Shown: positions 12,622-21,278 of the stretch, one piece after another | How the letters are laid out: every line of letters starts with the position of its first letter | Position numbering within the stretch: the first letter of the stretch is position 1 | Origin: Plantibacter sp. PA-3-X8 | Lineage (GTDB): Bacteria > Actinomycetota > Actinomycetes > Actinomycetales > Microbacteriaceae | Direction of reading: 5' to 3' | Length of the DNA: 64,000 nucleotides | Assembly: GCF_003856975.1 (NCBI RefSeq) | Contig: NZ_CP033107.1 | Span: 1,922,001 to 1,986,000, forward strand | Made by a program: the position numbers and the translations under genes | Notes under the pieces: model-generated | Databases searched by the model: none | Told to the model about the DNA's origin: nothing | The model's input: only the letters and a program-made list of their open reading frames with translations

Positions 12622-15014
12622 TGGCGAACTGGACTGCAGATGATCCCGGGCGGATCGATTCGGGTGCGCTCGGCACCACCGCGACCACCATCCAGACGAC
12701 GGAGACGGCCCTGACCGATGCACGCGCCGTTGCGCTCGCCGCGCAGGGCGGGATCACGGACGCGATCTGGACGGGCGACGCCGCGGCCACGTGGGTGTCC
12801 TCCCTGTCGACGCCGATGGGGAAGATCGACGCGGTCGTGCCGGAGCTGGCGGCGGTTCGTGCGGCGATCTCGACGTACACGACGACCGTGGACGGCATCA
12901 AGTCGCGTGCGGCGACCTACACGGAGATGATCTTCCAGGCCAACATCACCGCGAACCAGCAGTACCTGGACCCCCAGGGCGGCCCCAGCCCACTCGAGCA
13001 GGCCCAGCGCGATCAGGTGCACCAGACGGCCGTCTCCGACCGCGCGAGCGCGCAGCGGCTCCTCGACGCGCTGTCCGAGGAACGCGAAGCCGCCGACGCC
13101 GCGCTCGTCTCCGCGCTGTCCTCGCCCGGTGGCGACAACTGGGATCGGCAGCAGGCCGCTCTCGCCGCGATCGGCATCACCTCGGCCGGCGACCTCACGC
13201 CGACCGCGATCGCGCAGGGCATGGCCGAGATGGCCTCCGAGCTCGGCAACGGCACGTTCGAATCCGAACTGGCGACGCAGCTCCAGTCGCTGTACGCCCT
13301 CTACGGCAACGACCCGTCGGTGATGGCGCAGATGAACCTCGCTCTCGGCGGCGAGGACCTCATCTCGCTCATCAGCCGGATCGACGACGCTGGAGCAAAC
13401 GGCTGGATGGAGGCCGGTGCAGCCCTCCTCCTCGCGCAGTCCGTGCGGAGTGGTCTGTCCGTCGGGTCGCAGCGGTGGACAGACGGGGTGGGGCAGGGGT
13501 TCGCCCAGGAGCTGTACAACGGCTCCGCCTCCGTCCACGGTACCGACAGCTGGACGAGCCTTGCGTTCCTCTTCGGCGATGAGCAAGACAGCCCGATCGG
13601 CGAGTCGACGACGGTCGGCCTGGCGAACATCGCCGACGAGATGGAACGAGGGTTCCCGGGCGCCAGCGAGGGCCTGTACGGTCCGGGCCAGGGCGTCATG
13701 GGCCCGGGCGGGTTCCTGAGTCTCGCCGAGGCCGAGCAGGCCGGGTACGACGTCAACCGGCTCGGTGACTGGACTTCGCGCGTCTTCAGCACCCTCGGGG
13801 AGTATCCCGAGGCGGCGATGGACTGGCTGACCTCCACCGAGGATGACCCGTACCGTGACGCCCCCATGTATCCGGACGAGCCGTACGCCTCGGACGATCT
13901 GGGTGCGAACCGGATCGAGTACTGGTACGGACGCCGGGACTCGGGCCTCGACGGGTTCGAGGGCGTCCTCGCCCTCTGGGACGGTGCCCAGTCCATCCCG
14001 GGCGGGCCGACCGACGGCACCGCGTACAGCCCCGAAGCCTGGGACCGTGCGTCGACCCTCAGCCACGACGTCATCTCGCGGCTCATCGGCGAGCCGCGTG
14101 CCACCGAGGACGCCGAGGGCTACGTCGCTGGCAACCCGCACTTCACGAGTGAGAACATCAGCGACTTGGGGAGCGTCAAGCTGGTCGACGCCCTGGCGCC
14201 GCAGATCCCGGGGCTCGTCGAGCACCCGATGGTGGGCCAGAACCCGGATGGGGCCTCCGACCCCACGACGTCGATCGATCCGTACGGCGTCGAGGGCGAT
14301 CCGCGCGTCTACGCCAACCTCTCACCCGAGGCGCTCGCTCGGATCCTCGGGATCGCAGGGAGCAACGGCGGCGGTGCCGAAGCGTTGCAGGCCGTCGTCA
14401 CCGACTACCAGAACACGGTCCTCGGCGCAGCGGAGCTCGGCCTGTACAGCCCTGTGGACGCGGCCACCCGTGTCTCCATGCTGCAGTCCGTGCTCGACGG
14501 CAGCACGGCCGGTGTCGACCTCGGCGAGGCCACGCGTCACGACGAGGCCGTCCAGTCGGCCATCGGTGTCGTCGAGACCGGCGTCGGGATGCTCCCGATC
14601 CCGGGGCTCGACAAGCTGGTCGGGACGCTCGGTGACGCTGTCGCCGAGAAAATCGCGAGCGAGGGGATCGGCTACGTGCGCGGGCAGTTGACGGACGCGG
14701 CGACCGGCGCGGCCGGCGACGCCTGGGCCGGCTCGCACGACGATCTGCTCACCCAGCTCGAGGACGGCGGTGACGCCCGTCTGCGTGCGACGCAGATCGG
14801 TGTCGCCCAGACGCTCATGGAGCTCTCGCCGCCGGAGGGTCTCGTCCCGCCGACCACGAACGACGCCGAGGTCTGGTGGGACTGGGTGCAGGACAACCGG
14901 GATGCGCTCGACGACATCATCGACCCGGCTTCCGGGAGCACCCGCACCCTCGCCTCCATCGCCACGAACGCCTCGAACGCCTTCGACGCGTATCAGGCGG
15001 ATGCGGAGGGTTGA
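12621..15014 (+). CDS. Large WXG-containing protein, candidate T7SS substrate
   Basis: A 797-aa protein with an alpha-helical N-terminal domain of about 110 residues containing AIWTG (W50-T51-G52), resembling a WXG100 module fused to a long C-terminal region. It has no Sec signal peptide. The middle is rich in Gly, Asp, Tyr and Pro and looks soluble. A hydrophobic stretch near the C-terminus (GVGMLPIPGLDKLVGTLGDAV, about residues 650-670) may insert into or bind a membrane. Long actinobacterial proteins of this kind are often annotated only as WXG or DUF6571-like; that label was not verified. It starts one base inside the preceding ESX-like gene and is followed immediately by a lipoprotein gene. 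A secreted effector or structural role is an inference from this arrangement. No catalytic motif was identified. Confidence 0.75.
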   Translation: MANWTADDPGRIDSGALGTTATTIQTTETALTDARAVALAAQGGITDAIWTGDAAATWVSSLSTPMGKIDAVVPELAAVRAAISTYTTTVDGIKSRAATYTEMIFQANITANQQYLDPQGGPSPLEQAQRDQVHQTAVSDRASAQRLLDALSEEREAADAALVSALSSPGGDNWDRQQAALAAIGITSAGDLTPTAIAQGMAEMASELGNGTFESELATQLQSLYALYGNDPSVMAQMNLALGGEDLISLISRIDDAGANGWMEAGAALLLAQSVRSGLSVGSQRWTDGVGQGFAQELYNGSASVHGTDSWTSLAFLFGDEQDSPIGESTTVGLANIADEMERGFPGASEGLYGPGQGVMGPGGFLSLAEAEQAGYDVNRLGDWTSRVFSTLGEYPEAAMDWLTSTEDDPYRDAPMYPDEPYASDDLGANRIEYWYGRRDSGLDGFEGVLALWDGAQSIPGGPTDGTAYSPEAWDRASTLSHDVISRLIGEPRATEDAEGYVAGNPHFTSENISDLGSVKLVDALAPQIPGLVEHPMVGQNPDGASDPTTSIDPYGVEGDPRVYANLSPEALARILGIAGSNGGGAEALQAVVTDYQNTVLGAAELGLYSPVDAATRVSMLQSVLDGSTAGVDLGEATRHDEAVQSAIGVVETGVGMLPIPGLDKLVGTLGDAVAEKIASEGIGYVRGQLTDAATGAAGDAWAGSHDDLLTQLEDGGDARLRATQIGVAQTLMELSPPEGLVPPTTNDAEVWWDWVQDNRDALDDIIDPASGSTRTLASIATNASNAFDAYQADAEG

Positions 15015-15015
15015 T

Positions 15016-15630
15016 GTGCGGGTGATCGGTCCGGTCGCCCTCGCAACCCTGGTCCTCGGCTCGCTGGTGGCCTGCACGCCGACGGACGACGGACCGGCGC
15101 CCATGCCGACGACCGTCTGGACGTCCGCGGCACCGGAGGGTCCCCTCGAAGGCGACCCGTGGGTGGAGACCGTCCGCGCATCCCTGGAGGCGCAGGCGAT
15201 CGCCGTGAACCGCAACGACTTCTCGCTGGCGTCGCTCACGGAGACGACCTCCTACGACCTGCGGTCGAGGCTCTACAGCGCCGCCCGTGACCAGGTGACC
15301 AGCAGTGGGAGCACCGAGATCCTGCCCGGACCACTCCCGTTCGCCCCTGTCGAGGTGACCGGCGTCCCGGAGGACGCGACCGGGTCCGTCCGCGGGTGCG
15401 TCGCCGAGCAATGGGCGAGCGAGGGCGGCACCCCGCCGGCCGTGCCCGGTGCGCGCGGTATCGAGTACCGGCTCGCCCAGGAGGACGGGTCCAGGACCGT
15501 CACGTCGACGGTCAACGTCCCGGACCTCGACTGCTCGACCGTCGACCCGCCCGTCGCCCTGTTCGACCCCGCACCGGAACCGTCGACCGTCGACGACGTC
15601 GAGCGGATCATCCGGCCGACCCGAGACTGA
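15016..15630 (+). CDS. Lipoprotein following the WXG substrate
   Basis: A 204-aa lipoprotein. The N-terminus carries a hydrophobic signal and the lipobox LVAC with Cys20 as the predicted lipidated residue. The mature part contains two further cysteines (RGCVAEQ and LDCSTVD), which could form a disulphide. The start is GTG at 15016, chosen because GGAGGG lies at 15005-15010 with 5-base spacing; the ATG at 15001 would overlap the previous gene by 14 bases. It lies one base after the 797-aa gene's stop, so the two are coupled. Its position after a putative secreted substrate parallels the hydrolase-lipoprotein pair at 22219-24419 and is compatible with an immunity or accessory role, which is an inference. 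Confidence 0.8.
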   Translation: MRVIGPVALATLVLGSLVACTPTDDGPAPMPTTVWTSAAPEGPLEGDPWVETVRASLEAQAIAVNRNDFSLASLTETTSYDLRSRLYSAARDQVTSSGSTEILPGPLPFAPVEVTGVPEDATGSVRGCVAEQWASEGGTPPAVPGARGIEYRLAQEDGSRTVTSTVNVPDLDCSTVDPPVALFDPAPEPSTVDDVERIIRPTRD

Positions 15631-15722
15631 TCCGGCCGGTCCGAGATCGAGGCCGGTACCGCTTCCGTCGCTAGGCTGATCGAGGTCGCGTCGAGCGGCC
15701 CGCACTTCCAAGGGGATCCTGC

Positions 15723-18700
15723 ATGCGCATCAAGCTGACGTTGACCAGGCCGTCGGGGTCGTCCGCCGACATCGTCGTGACGACGGACGCGGCGGCGAGC
15801 ATCGCGGAGGTCGCGTCGACCATCGCGCGCGTCGACCCGCAGGGGCCGGACTCCGCGAACGCCGACTTCACGCTGCACGCGCGCTTGCCGGGATCGACCG
15901 AGACCTTGCCGCTCCCGCCCGAGGCCCCCATCGGCGAGGCGTGGGTCGGTTCGGGTGCCGTCATCGAGCTCGCCGACGCGGGGGTGTACTACTCCGCGGC
16001 GCGCACCGGCCAGGCGCCCGCCGTCGCCGTCGTGCGGGTCCTCTCCGGCGACGACGCCGGCCGTGAGTTCACCCTGCCGGCCGGCAGCTGGACCATCGGA
16101 CGTGAGGCGAGCTGCGACATCGTCCTCGACGACCCGCTCGTCTCGAAGCGGCACGCACGCCTCGAGGTCGGCGGCGAGATCGAACTCGTCGACCTCGGCG
16201 CCGCCAACGGCATCGTCGTCGACGGCGGCATCGTGCCTCGACTCAAGGTCATCGAGCCGGAGCGCGTGCTCATCGGCGACACCGAGGTCGAGATCGGCTT
16301 CGCCGGGACCGTCGGTCGCGCGGGTGTCGTCCCGAAGGCCGGGCCGGTGTACTTCAACCGCTCGCCGCGCGTCGAACAGCGCTACGCGGGGGAGACCTTC
16401 CCCGCTCCCGAGCCGCCGACCGAGCGCGAGAACCAGCCGTTCCCGCTCCTCGGCATGCTCACGCCCATGCTCCTCGGTGGCGCGATGTACTTCTTCACGA
16501 AGAACCCGCTGTCACTGATCTTCATCGCCATGACGCCGCTCATGCTCATCGGCAACTACTTCACCGGTCGCGGGCGCAACAAGCGCAAGCTCAAGCAGCA
16601 GATCAAGATCTTCGACGAGAGGCTCGAGTCCCTCGGCAAGCAGCTCGCGGCCGAGCGGGAGATCGAGCACGACGTCCGCATGCGTGAGGCACCGTCCACC
16701 TCCGAGGCGCTCAAGCACGCGCTCACACGGGGGCCGCTGCTGTGGACCAGGCGCCCCGAGCACTGGTCCTTCCTGAACCTCCGACTCGGCGTCGGCACGA
16801 TGCCGTCGCGCAACGAGGTCTCGGCGAAGGCCCGCGACAGCTTCCTGCCGGAGTTCCAGGAACGACTCGAGAAGCTCAAGGACCAGTACGCGACCGTCGC
16901 CGACGTGCCGATCATCGACAACCTCTACGACGCCGGCGCGCTCGGCATCGCCGGTTCACCGCAGACGGCCGGGGGCGCGGTGAACGGCATCCTCGTCCAG
17001 CTCACCGCCCTCCACTCGCCGGCCGAGGTCGTCGTCTCGGCGATCGTCTCGCCCGCGTGGTCGAACGCCCTCTCGTGGGTCAAGTGGCTCCCGCACGCGT
17101 CCTCGCCGAACAGCCCGCTCGACGTCGGCCACCTCGCCGACAGCGTGTCGAGCGGCAACCTGCTGCTGGCCGCGATCGAGGAGCTCGTCCAGACCCGCCT
17201 GCAGGCGGCCCGGGCCGGCGACGCCCGACGCGGAGCCATCTCCGAGAAGCAGGCGGCCCAGGAGCGCGGCGCGGAGATCGGGACGAAGAGTTCCAACGAC
17301 ACCGGCACGAAGTCCCCCATCCCCGCGATCGTCCTGCTCATCTCCGACGACGTCGGCGTCGACCGCGCACGCCTCGTCCAGCTCGCCGAGATCGCGGCGG
17401 ACGCGGGGGTCTTCCCGATCTGGATCGCCGACGATGTCGTCTCGCTCCCCGCCGCCTGCCGCACCTTCCTGCAGGTCCCGGAGGCCGGGGCCGGCGTCGA
17501 CGCACCGGCGACGGTCGGCATGGTCCGCCTCGGGTACTCCGTCGACGACGCCCGCCCGGAGTTCGTCGACCCGGTGACGGCCCTCGACTACGCGCGACGC
17601 ATGGCGTCCGTGATCGACGCCGGCGCCCTCGTCGAGGACTCGAGCGACCTCCCGCGGTCGGTGTCGATGGTGACGCTGCTCGGGCCGGAGCTCACGACCT
17701 CGAGCGACGCCGTGGTCGACCGCTGGCGGCAGAACTCCTCGATCCACGACCGCACGCCCGGGCTCCCGCCGAAGCCCCGACGGGCCGGCCAGCTGCGCGC
17801 GACCGTCGGATCGGGCGGTGTCGACGCCATGCACCTCGACCTCCGCGCCCAGGGCCCCCACGCCCTCGTGGGCGGGACGACGGGTGCCGGTAAGAGCGAG
17901 TTCCTGCAGGCCTGGGTGCTCGGGATGGCGGCCGAGTACAGCCCCGACCGCGTCTCGTTCCTCTTCGTCGACTACAAGGGCGGCTCGGCCTTCGCGGACT
18001 GCGTGACGCTCCCGCACTGCGTCGGACTCGTCACCGACCTCAGCCCGCACCTCGTCCGCCGGGCGCTCACGAGCCTCCGCGCCGAGCTGCACTTCCGCGA
18101 GCACCTGCTCAACCGGAAGAAGGCCAAGGACCTCCTCGAGCTCGAGAAGCGGGGCGACCCCGACTCACCACCCGCCCTGGTCCTCGTCATCGACGAGTTC
18201 GCGGCGCTCGTCGGCGAGGTCCCGGAGTTCGTCGACGGCGTCGTCGACATCGCCCAGCGCGGTCGCTCGCTCGGGATCCACCTCATCATGGCGACCCAGC
18301 GACCCGCCGGTGTCATCAAGGACAACCTGCGCGCGAACACCAACCTCCGCGTCGCGCTGCGCATGGCCGACGAGTCCGACAGCCAGGACGTGGTCGGCGT
18401 CAAGGACGCGGCGCACTTCGACCCGGGCGTCCCCGGCCGCGGCATCGCGAAGACCGGTCCCGGTCGCCTGAGCATCTTCCAGTCCGGCTATGCGGGCGGC
18501 TGGACGAGCGACGAGCCCAAGCGTTCCGACATCGAGGTCCGGGAGCTTCGCTTCGGCGGCGAGACGCGCTGGGAGGAGCCCCGCGCGGCCGACGCCGAGG
18601 AGGAGCGCGACCTCGGCCCCACCGACCAGCAGCGGCTCGTCGCGAGCATCATCGCCGCAGCCGACAGGGCATCCATCCCGGCGCCGCGACGGCCCTGGCT

Positions 18701-20243
18701 CGACGAGCTGGCGCCCGTCTACGACCTCAGTAAGCTCCGTCAGCGGTCCGACGCCGAACTGCTCATCGGTGTCGCCGACCTCCCGGACTCGCAGGAGCAG
18801 CGCCCGGTCTACTTCCGGCCTGACGTCGACGGCCACATCGCCGTGTTCGGCACCGGCGGATCGGGCAAGAGCACCGTCCTGCGGACCCTCGCCACCGCGG
18901 CGGGCATCACGCCGCGTGGCGGTCCGGTCGAGGTGTACGGCCTCGACTTCGGCGCGGGCAGCCTCCGCATGCTCGAGGCCTTGCCGCACGTCGGCTCGAT
19001 CATCCCCGGCGACGACCAGGAGCGCGTCATCCGACTGCTCCGCCGGATCAAGGAGATCGTCGACGAGCGCAGCGTCCGGTACGCCGAGGCGAACGCGTCG
19101 TCCATCACCGACTACCGCCGCGTCTCGGGTCGCAACGACGAGCGCCGCATCCTGTTGCTCGTCGACGGCTTCCAGTCCTTCCGGCAGGAGTACGAGACGA
19201 CGCTCGGCCTGTCCTCGTGGTACACGCTGTTCCAGCAGCTCATCACCGACGGCCGGCAGCTCGGCGTGAACATCGCGTTCTCGGCCGACCGCCCGGGCTC
19301 CGTCCCGACGAACATCAGCTCCGGTGTGCAGCGACGCGTGGTGCTGCGCCTCGCGGACGAGACCGGCTACCAGCTCCTCGGTGTGCCGAAGGACATCCTC
19401 GGCCCCGAGTCGCCCGCCGGCCGGGCGATCGTCGACGGTCTCGAGGTCCAGGTCGCGATCCTCGGTGGTTCGCCGGTGCTCTCGGACCAGTCGGTCGCGA
19501 CAGTCCGGCTCGCGGAGGCCATGTCCCGCGCGGGAGCCACGATCACGGCCCCGCCGATCGGCGCACTGCCGAAGGAGATCGAGGCGCGCGAACTGCCCGA
19601 GCGGGTCGGCGACCGCCCCGTACTCGGCATCGGCGACGCCGACCTCGCACCGATCGGGTTCGACCCGTCCGGCGCGTTCCTCGTCGGCGGCCCTCCCGGC
19701 AGCGGTCGGACGAACGCCGTCGCATCCCTGGTCGGCGCCATGCGACGCTTCGATCCGGCGACGCGCTTCGTCTACTTCGGCTCCAAGCGCTCGGAACTGC
19801 TGCGGGAGCTGCGCTTCGACGAGTCGGCCGTCACCCCCGAGACGATCGCCGAGCAGGCGAAGGCGCTGTCCGCCGCGATCGCGGCCGAGACGGTGACCGG
19901 CCGGACGGTCGTCGTCATCGAGACGCTGTCGGACTACCTCAACGGCATCGCCGACCCGCCGCTCGTGGAGCTCATCAAGGCCATCAAACGCAGCGACCAT
20001 CTCGTGATCGCCGAGAACGAGGTGTCGGGCTGGTCGTCGTCCTGGCCGCTCATGGGCGAGATCAAGAGCGCCAGGCGGGGCATCCTGCTGCAGCCGGAGC
20101 AGATGGAGGGCGACCTCGTCCTCCGGACGACCTTCCCCAGGCTCGCACGCAAGGACTTCCCGCAGGGGCGCGGGATCTACGCGAACCGCGGTGCACTGTC
20201 GCGCGTGCAGCTGCCGATCGTGCCCGAGTTCCCCGTCGCCTGA
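15723..20243 (+). CDS. FHA-FtsK/SpoIIIE-type T7SS motor ATPase (EccC/EssC-like)
   Basis: A 1506-aa membrane ATPase, the core motor of a type VII secretion system. Residues 1 to about 85 may be a ubiquitin-like domain. Residues about 103-190 form an FHA domain (GSWTIGREASCDIVLDD, SKRHARL). Two hydrophobic segments lie at about 240-280. A long EssC-like region precedes three FtsK/HerA ATPase domains. The first has Walker A GTTGAGKS (718-725), Walker B LVLVIDE (ending at 825) and MATQRP. The second has GTGGSGKS (1043-1050) and LLLVDGF. The third has GPPGSGRT (1323-1330) and lacks a clear acidic Walker B glutamate, so it may be a regulatory or substrate-binding domain. The N-terminal FHA resembles Firmicutes EssC more than mycobacterial EccC. 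The start is the ATG at 15723 after AAGGGGA. An isolated TAGGCT (15672-15677) is a possible -10. Confidence in the family is high. Confidence 0.93.
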   Translation: MRIKLTLTRPSGSSADIVVTTDAAASIAEVASTIARVDPQGPDSANADFTLHARLPGSTETLPLPPEAPIGEAWVGSGAVIELADAGVYYSAARTGQAPAVAVVRVLSGDDAGREFTLPAGSWTIGREASCDIVLDDPLVSKRHARLEVGGEIELVDLGAANGIVVDGGIVPRLKVIEPERVLIGDTEVEIGFAGTVGRAGVVPKAGPVYFNRSPRVEQRYAGETFPAPEPPTERENQPFPLLGMLTPMLLGGAMYFFTKNPLSLIFIAMTPLMLIGNYFTGRGRNKRKLKQQIKIFDERLESLGKQLAAEREIEHDVRMREAPSTSEALKHALTRGPLLWTRRPEHWSFLNLRLGVGTMPSRNEVSAKARDSFLPEFQERLEKLKDQYATVADVPIIDNLYDAGALGIAGSPQTAGGAVNGILVQLTALHSPAEVVVSAIVSPAWSNALSWVKWLPHASSPNSPLDVGHLADSVSSGNLLLAAIEELVQTRLQAARAGDARRGAISEKQAAQERGAEIGTKSSNDTGTKSPIPAIVLLISDDVGVDRARLVQLAEIAADAGVFPIWIADDVVSLPAACRTFLQVPEAGAGVDAPATVGMVRLGYSVDDARPEFVDPVTALDYARRMASVIDAGALVEDSSDLPRSVSMVTLLGPELTTSSDAVVDRWRQNSSIHDRTPGLPPKPRRAGQLRATVGSGGVDAMHLDLRAQGPHALVGGTTGAGKSEFLQAWVLGMAAEYSPDRVSFLFVDYKGGSAFADCVTLPHCVGLVTDLSPHLVRRALTSLRAELHFREHLLNRKKAKDLLELEKRGDPDSPPALVLVIDEFAALVGEVPEFVDGVVDIAQRGRSLGIHLIMATQRPAGVIKDNLRANTNLRVALRMADESDSQDVVGVKDAAHFDPGVPGRGIAKTGPGRLSIFQSGYAGGWTSDEPKRSDIEVRELRFGGETRWEEPRAADAEEERDLGPTDQQRLVASIIAAADRASIPAPRRPWLDELAPVYDLSKLRQRSDAELLIGVADLPDSQEQRPVYFRPDVDGHIAVFGTGGSGKSTVLRTLATAAGITPRGGPVEVYGLDFGAGSLRMLEALPHVGSIIPGDDQERVIRLLRRIKEIVDERSVRYAEANASSITDYRRVSGRNDERRILLLVDGFQSFRQEYETTLGLSSWYTLFQQLITDGRQLGVNIAFSADRPGSVPTNISSGVQRRVVLRLADETGYQLLGVPKDILGPESPAGRAIVDGLEVQVAILGGSPVLSDQSVATVRLAEAMSRAGATITAPPIGALPKEIEARELPERVGDRPVLGIGDADLAPIGFDPSGAFLVGGPPGSGRTNAVASLVGAMRRFDPATRFVYFGSKRSELLRELRFDESAVTPETIAEQAKALSAAIAAETVTGRTVVVIETLSDYLNGIADPPLVELIKAIKRSDHLVIAENEVSGWSSSWPLMGEIKSARRGILLQPEQMEGDLVLRTTFPRLARKDFPQGRGIYANRGALSRVQLPIVPEFPVA

Positions 20244-20270
20244 GCGGCGTCGTCCCTGGGTGGGGACTGC

Positions 20271-20317
20271 ATGGGGAGTGCTCCCCATGTGCTCCCGCGA
20301 GGCGTTGTGGTTACATG
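20271..20317 (+). promoter_or_regulatory. Second copy of the palindromic operator, upstream of the esxA-like gene
   Basis: The same 18-base palindrome as at 12223, ATGGGGAGTGCTCCCCAT, occupies 20271-20288. AT-richer sequence TTACATGAT begins at 20311, giving a -10 candidate 31.5-32.5 bases from the palindrome centre. No -35 consensus is present. The esxA-like ATG follows at 20365. This promoter probably also drives the downstream coupled genes after partial termination. Confidence 0.7.
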
Positions 20318-20364
20318 ATGAAGGCACCGACGGTGCCGGTGACCACAACGAAGGAGCAAGACTC

Positions 20365-20661
20365 ATGGCCAACATCAACGTCAACTACAGCGAGATCAAG
20401 CAGGCCGCCGTCAACCTGACGACGGGTAAGGGCGAGGTCGAGACCACGCTCAACCGCCTGCAGACCCTCATCAACAACCTCGTGTCCTCCGGGTTCCAGA
20501 CCGACACCGCGTCCGGCACCTTCAACGAGACCTACACGGCCTTCACGCAGAGCGCGACGGTCACGATCCAGCACCTCGACAAGCTGTCGGGCTACCTCAA
20601 CAACGCTGTGACCACGCTCGAGCAGACCGACGCAGCGCTCGCTGCCGGCGCCGGCCAGTAG
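20365..20661 (+). CDS. WXG100 family protein (EsxA-like)
   Basis: A 98-aa helical-hairpin protein of the WXG100 family, the signature secreted protein of T7SS. The N-terminus (MANINVNYSEIKQAAVNLTTG) and overall length are typical. At the central turn the usual W-x-G is replaced by F44-Q45-T46. An exact C-terminal YxxxD/E export motif is not present; the nearest is GYLNNA. The start is the ATG at 20365 with AAGGAG at 20351-20356. It has its own operator-promoter and is followed by a terminator-like hairpin, the pattern expected of a highly expressed secreted protein. It is probably secreted by, or regulates, the ATPase encoded immediately upstream. Confidence 0.9.
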   Translation: MANINVNYSEIKQAAVNLTTGKGEVETTLNRLQTLINNLVSSGFQTDTASGTFNETYTAFTQSATVTIQHLDKLSGYLNNAVTTLEQTDAALAAGAGQ

Positions 20662-20683
20662 TCACCACCGTCGGCTTCGCTCT

Positions 20684-20726
20684 GCGCGCCCTCCCGACCA
20701 CGTGTCGGTGAGGGCGCGCGGGTTTT
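20684..20726 (+). terminator. Terminator or attenuator after the esxA-like gene
   Basis: A stem of GCGCGCCCTC (20684-20693) with GAGGGCGCGC (20710-20719) is extended by CCGAC/GTCGG (20694-20698 and 20704-20708) after a single bulged T, with a 5-base loop. It is followed by GGGTTTT. This is the best intrinsic terminator in the cluster and should reduce expression of the downstream genes relative to esxA. Confidence 0.75.
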
Positions 20727-20783
20727 CCGGCGAAGTCGACCCACGGCGACAGCGACGCAGCATCACCCGACGAGGAGCGAGCA

Positions 20784-21278
20784 GTGTACGGCGACACCCA
20801 ACAGATCCGCCTCCGCGCGACGGAGCTACGAACCCTCGCGACCGAGGTCCGTAGCCGTGCCGGAGACCTCCGCTCGGCCGCCGAGCTCGCGTGGACCTCC
20901 ACCGCGGCGGAGACCTTCATCGAGCAGCTCGGCACCCGGGCGGTCTCGCTCGAGAACTCGGCGACGCAGCTCGACGACGCGGCCGACAAGCTCGACGCGC
21001 ACGCGACCGCCGTCGAACACGTGAAGCAGCTCATCGAAGATGCCGCGCGTTGGGTAGGCGACCGCTGGAACGACGCGGTGAACCTCGTCTCCGGCGCGGT
21101 CGAGACCGTCAAGGACGGTGCCGCGAAGGTGTTCGAGTTCTTCGGCCAGGAGGTCCCGGACTTCCTCGTGCACCAGGCCAAGGACATCGTCGCCTCCACG
21201 CCATCGCTTCCGACACCCGGTGACCGCAGCTGGCTGGACCTGGCAGACCTCTACCGCAGCCGAGGATGGACCCCCTGA
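20784..21278 (+). CDS. Long WXG100-like protein
   Basis: A 164-aa protein whose first roughly 90 residues form two Ala/Leu/Arg/Glu-rich helices with W37-T38-S39 at the turn, a WXG variant. The C-terminal part (ARWVGDRWNDAVNLVSGAVETVKDGAAKVFEFFG) is amphipathic and continues to a short tail. The start is GTG at 20784 with GAGGAG at 20772-20777. Its TGA overlaps the next ATG by one base. It may pair with the EsxA-like protein or act as a targeting partner for the hydrolase encoded two genes downstream; both ideas rest on position. Confidence 0.75.
   Translation: MYGDTQQIRLRATELRTLATEVRSRAGDLRSAAELAWTSTAAETFIEQLGTRAVSLENSATQLDDAADKLDAHATAVEHVKQLIEDAARWVGDRWNDAVNLVSGAVETVKDGAAKVFEFFGQEVPDFLVHQAKDIVASTPSLPTPGDRSWLDLADLYRSRGWTP

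Noticed and set aside
15632..15656. CCGGCC/GGCCGG repeats between the lipoprotein and ATPase genes as a terminator.
   Set aside because: The arms are short and self-complementary, and no stable unique hairpin with T run is evident. The spacing is also common in GC-rich DNA.
18165..20384. A 739-codon open frame on the minus strand opposite the ATPase gene, and similar long minus-strand frames elsewhere (for example 12141-14225, 28216-30042, 42775-44541).
   Set aside because: They are by-products of high GC content opposite clear genes. Their compositions are rich in Arg, Gly and Asp with no domain signature, and no credible ribosome binding sites were seen.
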